Under the pieces are notes generated by a model. That model had not been told where the DNA came from. It did not search any database and saw only the letters and a program-made list of their open reading frames with translations. A program made the position numbers and the translations under genes. Of a stretch of 64,000 bases of DNA, positions 31,972 to 43,800 are shown piece by piece. This stretch comes from Diphasiastrum complanatum (taxonomy: Eukaryota; Streptophyta; Lycopodiopsida; Lycopodiales; Lycopodiaceae), in contig CM055102.1 in NCBI GenBank assembly GCA_029204225.1, positions 30,851,632 through 30,915,631 on the forward strand. The letters are read 5' to 3'. Every line of letters starts with the position of its first letter. Position 1 is the stretch's first letter.

Positions 31972-32580
31972 TCATAATGTGTTTACAAATTGCCTCGCAA
32001 CACGAAACACAACATCATCCAACAAATTGATGATTTGACCAATCCTACTTGCATGAAATCCGAAAGCAAGTAGATAGACATTCCACACATGAACTAATAG
32101 CATGCTATCAAATAGAGACTCACAAATCATAACATTTTTGCATCTCACCAAAGCATCATAGTCATGTGGAATTATCTCAAGTTTACTGTGAGATTTTGAC
32201 ACATCATCAAGGCAGCTTGATTCAAGTATCAAAGAAGTCAAAAGTGTTAGAGGTGGATAAGATAGTGCCTTCCCTTTGCTCTCATTTATGCAAACAAGCC
32301 TTGATGGCTTCTCCTTGAATCTTGATGATCCACTTGATGTGCCTAAGTGCGGAGATTGGTACTCTGCACCATCTTCTTCACTTGACTCCTCGAGCCTTGC
32401 AAGATCTGTGACATCACCAAAATTAGAAGCATATTCATCCACACTTGAAACATCATTATTGACATTAAAATCAAAGCCAACATTCATGGATTTCAGATTT
32501 GGATGCTCCAATCTCTCCTCTTGAGAAATATACTTGCCTTTGCAAGCTTCCATCACATCCAAATTGTGATTATATCTCAT
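31972..32580 (-). CDS. Unknown 202-codon frame inside a copia derivative
   Basis: An uninterrupted minus-strand frame. Its first about 35 residues still look like the copia pre-integrase region (ERLEHPNLKSMN). From there on no integrase motif appears. Instead there is an acidic, serine-rich part (ARLEESSEEDGAEYQSP; GTSSGSSRFKEKPSR) and a hydrophobic C-terminal half (SMLLVHVWNVYLLAFGFHAS). Protease lies directly upstream and the RNase H tail downstream, so it sits where integrase and RT should be. Whether it is translated is unknown. It may be captured host sequence or a degenerate but still open stretch. Compare the frame at 45457-46896. Confidence 0.4.
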   Translation of the reverse strand: MRYNHNLDVMEACKGKYISQEERLEHPNLKSMNVGFDFNVNNDVSSVDEYASNFGDVTDLARLEESSEEDGAEYQSPHLGTSSGSSRFKEKPSRLVCINESKGKALSYPPLTLLTSLILESSCLDDVSKSHSKLEIIPHDYDALVRCKNVMICESLFDSMLLVHVWNVYLLAFGFHASRIGQIINLLDDVVFRVARQFVNTL

Positions 32581-33000
32581 ACAAAGATCAAGCCTGTAAA
32601 TCCTACCATCTCTAATCCCTTTGACAATGACATTTTCAGTCTTGATGATAAAGCAAGCATTGCCACCAAACTTGACATCACATCCATTGTCCTAACACTC
32701 AACAAATTTCTAGATATTGAAGGAACATACAAGACATTTTGAAGTTTTGCTCTTCTCCTTGATTCAAGCCAAATAGGAATGGTTCCTATTTCAAATATCA
32801 CATTTAGCACCATTTGCTAAACGTGATAAACTTCCTAAGACATGTATAAACTTCTTAGAACAAGATAAAAATGAAGAGAAATACTCCCTTTGCCTTGTGA
32901 CATGTGAGCTCACCCCACTATCAATCCACCAAGGATCTTCCTCCATAGAAATTGATGGTGTACACATGCATGCCATGAGTGACTTCTCCTCTTTTTAGCC
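32577..33000 (-). pseudogene. Copia protease
   Basis: The minus strand reads EDPWWIDSGVSSHVT, the copia protease active site (Asp-Ser-Gly), then in other frames QNVLYVPSISRNLLSV and the following Gly/Arg-rich link toward pre-integrase. The order and wording match the intact element (about 41757-42110). Frameshifts break it. Confidence 0.82.
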
Positions 33001-34258
33001 ATCTCTCTCTTGAGTGCTGAAGTTGAATAGCCTTTTTTTTTGCTTTTCTTCATCTCTCTTCTTCTTCTAGAACTTTGTTCACAGATTCCTCCACAAAATC
33101 TGTGAACACAAGTTTATTCTCTTATCTTGATTTCCAAATCTCTGGAAACCGGGTGTTTCTGTCCATTCCAGGAAGCTGGTTTGTTAAGATTGATCTTCTT
33201 AGTTTGAACCATTTCAGGCAGAAAGATTTAGCTATTTACTTAGACACATTTTCTAGCCTATCAAAGGGATGATTAGAATTCGAACACTCCAACTACATGC
33301 ATACACATTCACATGCAACCAAGACTCGTTCACAAACAGATCAACATTTCAAACAAGTGAACAATCAGCGATTCTTGCTACCATTTAACTTTAGATATTC
33401 AAAAACAGTAACGCACCTAGATTAATCTACAGATCAAGAACAAGAACAGGAAACTAGCTACCTAACAACATACTAGAAATCCAAGAATCAAGAAACACCC
33501 ATCTCTTGATTCTTGGATAACCCAAGAACAATCAAGAACTGAATTGTTAGAAGATATGCAGGATCTGAATCACAATTCCAGTCTATTTAGTTTATCTGGA
33601 TGTTGGGAATCACTTAAACAAGAACAAGAAACTAATCCACACTAATCCACAATGCATGAAGAAAGAAAGCAAAAAATTTACTCTATTCCACATCCACAAA
33701 CAAGAAGCCCTACATTAGTCAAGAGACTATTACAAAAGATGCACAGCTTTGGTGCAATTCTAGACAATGTACAAGTTTAACCTTTTAGACTAACTATGAC
33801 TTACTATTTCAATATTCTAATGGTTGAGAATAAGAAACTATTTTCAACCTTTAGAATTTTTAAAAGCCATTAAACTTTCTACATCATGATTCCTCATGGT
33901 CTTACAATACACATGCCATGGAATAGGATTTACTTATAATAGGGTGACATGGCCACACCCACAAAAAGTCGGCTTTCTACAAAATTGCCAAGCTGGATTT
34001 ACAACTAAATTTACAAAAGGAATTACATGTCTTTTGAAGCCAAATTTGGACTCAATGTTGCAAATTCAAAATCTGCCAATACTTACTAATACATTACAAG
34101 TCCTACACTGATGGCCACAAAGGTTGTAACCAGGACTCTACAACTACTCATCAATATCAACTACACCTTCATCGGATAATTTAGACAAGTATTCTTTGAT
34201 GTGTGCCACTGATATTTCTAGAATAGATATTGATTTTTCCACAGTATAGTCATGTGCT
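33001..34258. other. Unassigned; may include degenerate copia gag
   Basis: Immediately right of the protease the minus strand has a short Lys/Arg-rich stretch that could be the end of gag (33005-33070). Beyond about 33100 I recognise nothing. The expected gag, primer site and 5' LTR of the minus-strand copia cannot be found, and the left end of the gypsy element beginning at 34259 is not marked by an LTR. Confidence 0.4.
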
Positions 34259-35288
34259 TTAATTGTTTTTTTGGCCTTTAATTTCCATGCATGAACAATA
34301 GTATCTATATCCATATATTGTGGTCCATCGTTGTTCGGAATCCATTTTGAACAGAACTTGTCTCTGGTTTCTATGTTGTTGATTATATTTTGGTTCGTAC
34401 CACAATGATTTAAACTCTGTGGCCAAGCCTTCTAAGTTTTTTTTCACTTCGACAACTTTTGCCACCCAAATAGGTATGGAACCCTCCACAACATCTTCAT
34501 CTGGATGCTGCATTGCAACGAACTTGTCCAACACAACTTCTTTGCATGGGATGAATTCAACCAGAGCATCTAGAGAAATCTGATATTTGCGGCATCTTTC
34601 AAATACTTTTTCCAATTGATCCAGGTAGTCTGTATCTGTACTATGAACTCCCAAGTCATCCAAGTAAATTTCAAGGAATTTTTGTAGATAATATTTAAAA
34701 GCAAATTGCATTACTCTTTGGAATGAACTTGGTGCATTACAGAGTCCAAATGACATTACTTTGTAAGCATAGGTGCCCCATTCTGTTGCAAAAGCAGTTT
34801 TGTGGCGATCGGCAGGTGCAATCTTAACCTGGTTGTAACCACTACATCCATCCAGGAAACTATAAGCTTCCACTCCAACAAGGCGATCCAAAATGCCTTC
34901 AGTAAAAGGCAATGGAAAGTGATCCTTCCGTGTCACTTTATTAAATGCTTTGAGATTCACACAAATCCTCAATTTTTCATTTTTCTTAGGAACAATGACA
35001 ATCAGTGAAATCCATTCAGTGTGCTCGATCTCATAAATGAAATTGGCGTCAAGCAATCACATTAGGATTACAGCAATAGAACTTTGTAACCTTTGGAATT
35101 GCATCAGGTACTAAAGGTATGGTATGTTCAATCACTGATGTCGGAATACCCTTCAAGTCTTGATAAGTCCATGCAAAACAATCTTGATACTTAATAAGTA
35201 ACAAGCGGAGTACTTGATACTGTTTAGGAGTAAGTTGTGATCCCACTTGTACAATTTTTTCTGGTTCTCCTGGTTCGGCAAGATTCAT
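34259..35288 (-). pseudogene. Gypsy reverse transcriptase
   Basis: From 35288 the minus strand reads KYQDCFAWTYQDLKGIP, a stop, then a 265-codon frame with the RT motifs in order: ISLIVIVPKKNEKLRICVN, FPLPFTEGILDRL, SFLDGCSGYNQVKIA, FGLCNAPSSFQRVM and catalytic IYLDDLGVHS near 34660. After QISL (about 34580) the sequence departs from the RT connection and gives an unrelated acidic tail, so the 3' part of pol has been lost or replaced. This is the left half of a gypsy element split by copia element A; gag lies at 47855-49780. Confidence 0.88.
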
Positions 35289-35639
35289 TGGCTAGTCCTA
35301 GTTGGGCCATCATAAACCTCTTTAGATTTTGGTATGTGTTCTTCAGGTTCACAATGTGCTTTAGGTTCATCTAGTGTATAACGTTTAAAATGCTCTGGCA
35401 TATCATGCTGGACTACATTTTCTTGTTCTTTTTCGAAAGGACTTGTCTTGGATCTTCGTTTAGCCTTCTTAGCAAGAATTGATTGTGGAGGTGATGACCT
35501 TCGAGATGATAATTCTTTCTTCACAGGTGAAGACTTCCTAGACGATAATGTCTTGCTAGAAATCTGACTTGAAGAATCATTCTAGACTTTTCCTTTGCCT
35601 TTATCCAACTAGTTTGATATTCCAAGTCATACCTGCATG
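35289..35639 (-). pseudogene. Gypsy protease-RT linker
   Basis: A 79-codon minus-strand frame, rich in Lys, Ser and Glu (SPPQSILAKKAKRRSKTSPF), joins protease to RT. It has no motif of its own and is typical of the spacer in this gypsy lineage. Confidence 0.55.
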
Positions 35640-36010
35640 TTCACGATTTTCAAAAGTGATTTTTCCTGTACCCCAGTTATGAGTTACTTGCGCAACTCGT
35701 AACCATGGACATCCTAATAGAACTCAGTAGACATTTGGTGCTTTTGGTAGGTCTATCATGATGAAAGTAATGATGAACTGTACTCCTGCAATCCTGACAG
35801 GTATATCTTCCACCATTCCTCGTGGACGAACTATCGTTCAATCCGCTAGCTTAATAGCAAAAGTAGCAGGCTTAATCTTTGTAACGCCCCATTTTGTATA
35901 TAAGTTTTTAGAAATCAGGTTAATCCTGAACCGCCATCTATCACGGCTGCTTATTTAGAAAATTGTCTATGTTGTATCGGCAGAGTGATATTCTTTTGTT
36001 CACTTTCCCA
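35640..36010 (-). pseudogene. Gypsy aspartic protease
   Basis: The minus strand near 35930 reads AAVIDGGSGL, the catalytic Asp-Gly-Gly-Ser-Gly loop. In another frame it continues with PATFAIKLAD, VRPRGMVEDIPVRIAGVQF and LLGCPWLRVAQV, the C-terminal part of a retropepsin as found in Athila/Tat-type elements. A stop replaces one residue within the loop region and a frameshift follows. Directly to its right is the 5-base target duplication of copia element A. Confidence 0.8.
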
Positions 36011-36015
36011 AGCGG

Positions 36016-36669
36016 TGTGAAAATTGTCAACAATTCCTAGCTAGTTTGAGGCCTAAATTGGCAATTTTTGTACATAGTTTTGGATCTAGCCTTTCACACC
36101 TATGAAAGAGGCCTAAATACTTTTATTTTAGTATATATTTCATATTGGAAAAGTCTCAAACTTTAGGACCTTTGAAATGACACCAAAATCATGTTATTTG
36201 GACATATAGGCCAAAATTGGCTATTTTAGGCTATTGGTGCCCTAAAATTGGGTCCTAGTTCTAGAGAGAGGAGAGAGAGTCATCTCTCTCACCTATATTA
36301 GGCTGAAATTCGTGGAGAACAAGTTGGAGAAACTTATTGTATTGTTGAGAGAGATCAATAGATCATTGTCACAATTTCTTCCTCCATTGAGAGCATTGCT
36401 TTGTGTATTGTCTTGAAGCTTTTGTGTATGATCTTAAGAGGTTTCCAAAAGTGATAGGCTGTTGTTGTAGGGCTGATATGCTGTTGTTTTTGGCTTCCAT
36501 TAGTACCTTTTATTAGTTTCTTTTGTCCCTTGAATGCTTTGTCAAGTTCATGTGTATCAAAGGTAGCATTAGGATGCTTTGCCATTTCTAGCTTTTGTAG
36601 CTTGTTGTGCAAAGATCTTAGCCAAGTATTTTGGGAGTTTGGATCCATTCAAGATCCATTTTTTTCACA
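36016..36669 (+). repeat. 5' LTR of element A, 654 bases
   Basis: Begins tgtgaaaattgtcaac and ends ttttttcaca next to the primer site. It is clearly related to the 655-base LTR of element B, with the same start and many shared words, but it is a distinct subfamily. Confidence 0.9.
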
Positions 36670-36681
36670 TGGTATCAGAGC
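36670..36681 (+). other. Primer binding site, initiator tRNA-Met type
   Basis: Exact TGGTATCAGAGC directly after the 5' LTR of element A. Confidence 0.93.
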
Positions 36682-37819
36682 TAGTTGGCTGTTATTTTTA
36701 GTAAGGTTTCCATTTATGGTGATATTTGGATGTTTGATCAAGTTCTAGCATGATTATGCATTGCATTGTTGATCAAATCTTACTAACCTTTGTTTTGTGA
36801 GTTGAACTTGTGGATCAAAAGAATATTTCAGGTCTATTGAAGATCAGAGGTTGAGAAGAAGCTATTTTGTACTGGATCATAACACCTAATCATTTGTTGA
36901 TTGTGAGGCTTGTACATATTCAATACTAACAATGTCCTGTTCAATGTATTGTTGACAATCTCCACTTCTGTGGATGAACGCTCTCCTTTGTGGATGAACA
37001 ATCTCCTTAAGTGAATGAACCTTCTCCTTAAGTGGATGACAAATACTCTTTGAGTGATTTTGTATTTCTCCAAAAGGCTGAGCAAAGCTCCCACTTGGAT
37101 GAATGATCCCCTTTTGGGTGAACATGTTGCCAACAATCTTTTGCATAAATTTTGGTGTACTTTGTTGAGCATGTAAGTAACTCTCCTAATGTAATTTGAT
37201 TGGAGCACTTGCTAGAAGGTTTTAACCATTATGCAAATGTGTTTTCAGGTTCTTAACAGGTTTAAGAACATTCCCATGTGAAGTGATCTTAGATCTACAT
37301 CTAAACACCAAGATTTGACAAGCCAGTGAAACTAGTCTTGTGATTCACTAAGTGTGCTCTTTCATTCACCTTTAAAGCTTGTATTTATCACTTCCTGGAG
37401 TCTATAAACTTTTAGAAGTATGGTTTACATGTGGTTCTACAAGTTGAATTAATATCTTAGTGTGTTGATCATATGCTGATCAAGTTTGTTCAATTTTAGG
37501 TACTCTTGGCAGCCTAGTCTTTTGTATTTTCTAAGAATGCAAGTAACTCTTCACACCATAGCTTGATTTGGTCACTTGCTGAAAAGTTTGAGAGCTTAAG
37601 CAAGAGTGTATTCAGGTTGGTTTGAGTTTGTAATCCATTTCTAGTGTGTGCAAAGTGTTGCATGTGTTTCAATCTTCCTTTCTATGCTTGGAAACCAGCC
37701 AGGTTCAAGATAGAAGTGTTTTAGGGTCCTAGATCTTCTAAGATCTCCTTATCCATCATATGTTGAGAGGAAAGTGAGTGCTAGGTGCATTAGGATAGAG
37801 CCTAAGAATCATTATATTT
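36682..37819 (+). other. Leader of element A
   Basis: About 1.1 kb between the primer site and gag with no gene. It is collinear with the leader of element B (39688-40847), with many substitutions and small indels. It contains repeated words such as 'ctccttaagtg.atgaa' (about 37004-37030). Short frames on the minus strand are not genes. Confidence 0.7.
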
Positions 37820-38884
37820 ATGGCTTCCAATGGTGGGATCATGTTAGAAACTAATGATAGGTTGAGTTCATCAAACTACTCTACCTGGAAAGTGAGGATG
37901 GAGTCCTTACTTGAGTTGAATGAACTCATGGACATAGTTACAGGAGCTGAAGAGAGACCATCCACAATTCAAGAGCAACAAAGGTTTGATAAGAAGGCTA
38001 AAAGGGCTCTTCATATCATTAAAATGAATGTTACCAATGAACTTCTCAAGGAAGTTGGTAAAAGTCAAAGCGCAAGTGAGGCAGGGAATGCCTTGAAGAA
38101 GCTCCTTGAATCAAAGTCCACATCTAGGGTATAGACCCTAAGGAGACAAATATATTCTAGTAGACAAAGATAGGGAGAAAGTGCTCATGCATTTGTCTTG
38201 AGAGTTAAGTCCTTAAGTGATGATCTAGCATGCATTGATGAAATCATAAAAGATGGTGAAATAGTCCAGGTTATGTTGAATGGTTTGCTAGATGAACATG
38301 CTAACCTTGTGCAAAGTTTTGCCATTCAAAGAGTCTTGCCAAGTGTGGTTGACTTGCAAGAAATCTTATTGGCTGAAGAGCATAGGTTGCAATCAAAGCT
38401 TGATGGTGCATCCTTACAAGGTGGAAATGAAGAGGCTTTCTTCACAAAAGGCAAAGTCAAAGGCAAAGGTAAAGGCAAAGAGAAATGGTCCAAAGGTGGT
38501 AACTCGGATCATGATGATCACTCTTCCTCCTCTTCTACTTCTTTTAGAAAGAAAGATAAGTCAAAGTTCAAGTGCTTTTATTGTGGGATAAAAGGTCATT
38601 TTGCAAATGAATGTCATAAGAAGCAAAGTAATGAAGGTAGCAAGCAAAACAACTTTTGTACTTCTAATGAGGATCTAGATTCTTGTGATTCTCTCATGAT
38701 GTGTTCTTCAAGTCTAATGTCAAGTGGAAGTGACAAGGATTCATGGTGGATAGATAGTGGATCTAGTTCACACATGACTAGTCACAAGGAGTTCTTTACT
38801 TCTTTGATCTCTTATGTTGGAACCAAGAAAGTGGTTCAAATGGTGGTGAGGTATTGGCTCAATTCCTATTTGTCTTTCTACTAA
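37820..38884 (+). pseudogene. Element A gag and protease start
   Basis: The start codon and N-terminus (MASNGGIMLETNDRLSSSNY) match element B's gag closely. A TAG at about 38132 and another at about 38170 break the frame where B has Leu and Glu codons. It continues with the zinc knuckle CFYCGIKGHFANEC and the protease site DSWWIDSGSSSHMT. The frame ends at 38884, but in the next frame protease continues (LYIPSLSRNLLSVGQML) to 39020, where element B is inserted; the same frame resumes at 45457. Confidence 0.88.
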
Positions 38885-39020
38885 TAGGAATGCAAGGCTT
38901 GACAATGCTCTTTACATTCCTTCACTTTCAAGGAATTTGCTAAGTGTTGGTCAAATGTTAAAGAAAGGGTACAAGACAAAGTTTGTTGGGGATGTTTGCT
39001 TCATTACTAAGGGAGATGTC

Positions 39021-39675
39021 TGTGAAAATTGTCAACATTTCCTAGCTAGTTTGAGGCCTAAATTGGCTAAAATTGTAAATAGTTTTGGTTCTGGAGTTTC
39101 ACACGTGTGAACCAGGCCACAATGTTTTTATTTACTGTATTTTTTCAGTATGATGAAGTGTCAAACTTCATACCCTTCAAAATGAGACCATTTTGATGTA
39201 TTTTGGTCATATAAGCCATTTTTAGCTATTTTTCCTATATAGGGAATATCTAGGGTCAAGTACCTTCTAGAGAGAGGAGAGAGAGTCATCTTCCTCATCC
39301 ATAAATAGTAGGGAAGTCGTGGAGAACAGGCTGGAGAAACCTTTTGTATGCTTCATTGAGATCAATAGATCATTGTCATTGTTTCTTCCTCCATTGAGAG
39401 CATTGTTGTGTGTATTGTCTTCAAGCTATTGTGTATGATCTTAGGTGCTTTCCAAAAGTGGTAGGCTGATGTATTATGGACTGTATAATGCTATTTTGGG
39501 CCGCACTTGATGTTTATGGAAGTTTCCATTTGTGATAAATGCTTTTTGATCAAGTTCTTTGCATTCTAGGTAGCATAGAATGTGTTGCCAATTCCTAGCT
39601 TATGTAGTTTGGAGTGCAAGCATTCAAGCCAATGATCTTGGAGTTTAGATCCACTTAGAATCTGTATTTTTCACA
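39021..39675 (+). repeat. 5' LTR of element B, 655 bases
   Basis: Runs from tgtgaaaattgtcaac to ttttcaca. It contains the palindrome tcacacgtgtga near 39099 (a G-box core, CACGTG) and cctatatagg near 39233, a plausible TATA box, followed by a GA-rich block. Confidence 0.93.
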
Positions 39676-39687
39676 TGGTATCAGAGC
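39676..39687 (+). other. Primer binding site, initiator tRNA-Met type
   Basis: Exact TGGTATCAGAGC immediately after the 5' LTR of element B. Confidence 0.95.
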
Positions 39688-40847
39688 TGGTTGGCTTCTA
39701 TTTACAGTAAGTATTCCATTTTTGGTGATATTTGGATGTTTGATCAAGTTCTAGCATGATTTTGCATTGCTTTGTTGATCAAATCTTACTAACCTTTGTT
39801 TTGTGAGTTGAACTTGTGGATCAAAAGCATATTTCAGGTCTATTGAAGATCAGAGGCTGAAAAGAAACTATTTTGGATCAGATCATAACACCTAATCATT
39901 TGTTATTGTGAGGCTTGTGCATATTCAATACTAACAATGTTCTTTTCAATCCTATTGTTGACAATCTCCATTCTTGGATGAACACTCTCCTTAAGTGGAT
40001 GAAACTTCTCCTTAAGTGGATGACAAATGCTCTTTTGAGTGAGTTGTAATTCTCCTAAAGGCTGAGCAAAGCTCCCATTTGGATGAAAGATCCCCTTTTT
40101 TGGGTGAACATATTGCAAGCTCCATTGTGAAGAGCATATTGTAAAGATTGTCATCAATTTTGGCATAAATTTTGGTGTACTTTGTTGAGCATGTAAGTAA
40201 CTCTCCTTATGTAATTTGATTGGAGCATTTGCTGGAAGGTGTTAACCATTATGCAAGTGTGTTTTCAGGTTCTTAACAGGTTGAGGAACATTCTCATGTG
40301 AAGTGATCTTAGATCTACATCTAAACACCAAGATTTGACAAGATAGTGAAGCTAGTCTTGTGATTCACTAAGTGTGCTCATTCATTCACCTCTAAATCTT
40401 GTATTTATCACTTGCTGGAGTTTATAAACTTTTAGAAGTGTGGTTTACATGTGGTTTTACAGGTTGAATCAATATCTTAGTGTGTTGATCATATGTTGAT
40501 CAAGTTTGTTCATTACTAGGTAATCTTGGCATCCTAGTTTTGGGTATTTTCTAAGAATGCAAGTAACTCTTCACACCATAACTTGATTTGGTCACTTGCT
40601 GGAAAGTTTGAGAGCTTAAGCAAGAGTGTGTTCAGGTTGGTTTGATTTTGTAATCCATTCTTAGTGTGTGCAAAGTGTTGCATGTGTTTCAATCTTCCTT
40701 TCTATGCTTGGAAACCATCTAGGTTCAAGATAGAAGTGTTTTAGGGTCCTAAATCTTCATAGATCTCTTTATCTATCATTTGTTGAGAGAAAAGTGAGTG
40801 CTAAGTGCTTTAGGACAGAACCTAAAAGTTGAAGAAACATTAGAATC
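39688..40847 (+). other. Leader of element B
   Basis: About 1.16 kb untranslated leader, collinear with that of element A. There is no coding region; the minus-strand frame at 39903-40166 is not a gene. Its unusual length among copia elements may serve packaging or translation, which the sequence does not show. Confidence 0.7.
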
Positions 40848-43800
40848 ATGGCTTCCAATGGTGGGATCATGCTAGAGTCTAGTGAAAGGTTGAGTTCATC
40901 AAACTACTCTACTTGGAAAGTGAGGATGGAGTCCTTACTTGAGTTGAATGAACTCATGGACATAGTTGCAGAAATTGAAGAGAGACCTCTCACACTTCAA
41001 GAGCAACAAAGGTTTGATAAGAAGGCCAAAAGGGCTCTTCATATCATTAAAATGAATGTTACAAATGAACTTCTCAAGGAAGTTGGAAAGTGTCAAAGTG
41101 CAAGTGAGGCATGGAATGCCTTAAAGAAGCTCTTTGAATCAAAGTCCACATCTAGGGTATTGACCCTAAGGAGACAAATATTTTCTAGTAGGCAAAGAGA
41201 GGGTGAAAGTGCTCATGCATTTATCTTGAGAGTTAAGTCCCTAAGTGATGATTTAGCATGCATTGATGAGAACATAAAAGATGGTGAAATAGTCCAAGTT
41301 ATGTTGAATGGTTTGCTAAATGAACATGCTAACCTTGTGCAAAGTTTTGCCATTCAAAGAGTCTTGCCAAGTGTGGTTGACTTGCAAGAAATCTTATTGG
41401 CTGAAGAACATAGGTTGCAATCAAAGCTTGATGGTGCATCCTTGCAAGGTGGAGGTGAAGAGGCTTTCTTCACAAAAGGCAAATTCAAGGGCAAAGGTAA
41501 AGGCAAAGGGAAATGGTCCAAAGGTGGTAACTTTGATCATGATGATCACTCTTCCTCTTCCTCTTCTACTAAGAACAATAAGTCAAAGTTCAAGTGCTTT
41601 TATTGTGGGATAAAAGGTCATTTTGCAAATGAATGTTATAAGAAGAAAAGAGAGCAAGGAGAGAGGCAAGGAAATCTTACAATAGATGAGGAAGAACATA
41701 ACACATGTGAATCACTTGTTATGACTTCAAGTTTGTTAGCCAACATAGATGATAATGATCCTTGGTGGATTGATAGTGGAGCCTCATCTCACATGACAAG
41801 ACATAAGGAATACTTTACATCCTTATTGTCTTATGAGGGAGAAGGTAACATCATCTACACTGCAAATGATGGTCAATGTGACATCAAAGGCATAGGCACT
41901 ATTCCTATTTCCCTTTCAACAAATAGGAAAGCAAATCTTGAAAATGTTTTGTACATTCCTTCAATCACTAAGAATTTGCTTAGTGTAAGTCAAATGATTG
42001 ACAAAGGACTTGATGTGGAGTTCATTGGAGATGCATGTTTGATAAGTAAATGTGGATCCTTGATTGCTCAAGGTAGGAGGCATGGTAAACTTTTCAAGCT
42101 TGATGCATGTGTGATCTCTAATCATGAAGGATGTATGGCTAGGGAGCAATTGACAAACCAAGAAGTTTGGCACAAGAGGTTGGGCCATCCCAACTTCAAA
42201 TCTTTGGAGGTAATGGCAAAGAAAGAGCTTGTTCTTGGTCTCCCTAAAAGTCTTGTTGCAAACAATAGTGTTTGTGAACATTGTGCCTTGTCCAAATCTC
42301 ATAGACTTGCTTATTCTAGATCTACTTCTAGATCTAAAGAAGCTTTTCAACTTGTGCATTCTGATATTCATTCTTCTAGTACAACTAGCAATGGTGGGGC
42401 AAAGATGTATGCAACTTTCATTGATGACTTTAGTAGGTATACTTGGATCTATCTTCTTAAAAGTAAGGATGAAGTGTTTGCTGCATTTGTCAAGTTCAAG
42501 AATGAAATGGAAAACCAATTCAATACAAAGATCAAATGCTTAAGATCTGATAATGGAGGGGAATACACCTCAAATAGGTTCAAAGACTTTTGTATAGCAC
42601 ATGGGATTAAGAGGGAGATGTCTAGTCCTAGGACTCCACAACAGAATGGAGTGGCCGAGAGGAAGAATAGAACCCTTTGTGAATGTGCCAAGGCAATGAG
42701 ACTACATGCTAATCTTGCTAAGTCTTTTTGGGGGGAAGCTTTAGCATGTGCTAACTATCTATGTAATAGATGGACAAGTGCTTCCTTGGATGGTAAAACT
42801 CCTCATGAGGTTCTTTATGGTAGAAGGCCGAGTGTCAAGCATTGTAGGATCTTTGGATGTACATGTTTTGTCAATATCACACTTGATGATAGAACTAAAG
42901 AAGATCCTTCATCAAAGAAGGGTGTGTTTGTTGGCTATAGTGAAGTAAGCAAGGCTTACAAAGTGTACATTCCTTCTACAAAGAAAGTTGTCATAAGTAG
43001 GGATGTCATCTTTCATGAAGAGAATGTTTCCAATGTTGTTGATGTTGATGTTGATGTGCCTACTAATCATCATGATGTGCAAGATGTCTTGGATGAAGAT
43101 GGAGATGCCACTCCAAAGCAAACTTCAAGGAAGACTCAAAGGCAAAGGGCTAAGCCATCAAGGCTAACCTATGATGAAAAAGGAAAGCAAGTGGTGGACA
43201 ACTCTAACTTTGCTTTTCTTACCTCTTTTGATGAACCAACTTGTGTAGGTGAAGCAATTCAAAAGAAGGAATGGATCCAAGCCATGGATCATGAGCATCA
43301 AGCACTCATCAAAAGCAACACATGGAGGTTGGTAAAGCTTCCAAAGGACAAGAAGGCAATTGGTTGTAAGTGGATCTTCAAGATCAAGACAAATCAAGAT
43401 GGATCAATCAACAAGTACAAGGCAAGGTTGGTGGAAAAGGGGTATGCTCAAGAATATGGTATTGACTATGATGAGACCTTTGCACCCGTGGCAAAGATGG
43501 TAACTATTCGAATCCTAATCTCTCTTGCAACTCTTTATGATTGGGATATGTGGCAAATGGATGTTACTAATGCCTTCTTGAATGGTGATCTTGAAGAAGA
43601 TATTTACATGGAGCAACCCGAGGGCTATGTTTCACATGATGAGCCTAATCATGTGTGCTATCTCCAAAAGAGTTTGTATGGGCTAAAGCAAGCACCAAGG
43701 AGTTGGTATGCTAAGCTCAATTCCTTCTTACTTTCTCAAAACTTTGTTATGAGTGAGTATGATCATTCTCTCTACTTTAGATTGAATGAAAATGATATCA

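Noticed and set aside
41961-42518. 185-codon minus-strand frame
   Set aside because: It lies wholly opposite the intact copia gag-pol and is a shadow of that frame's codon use.
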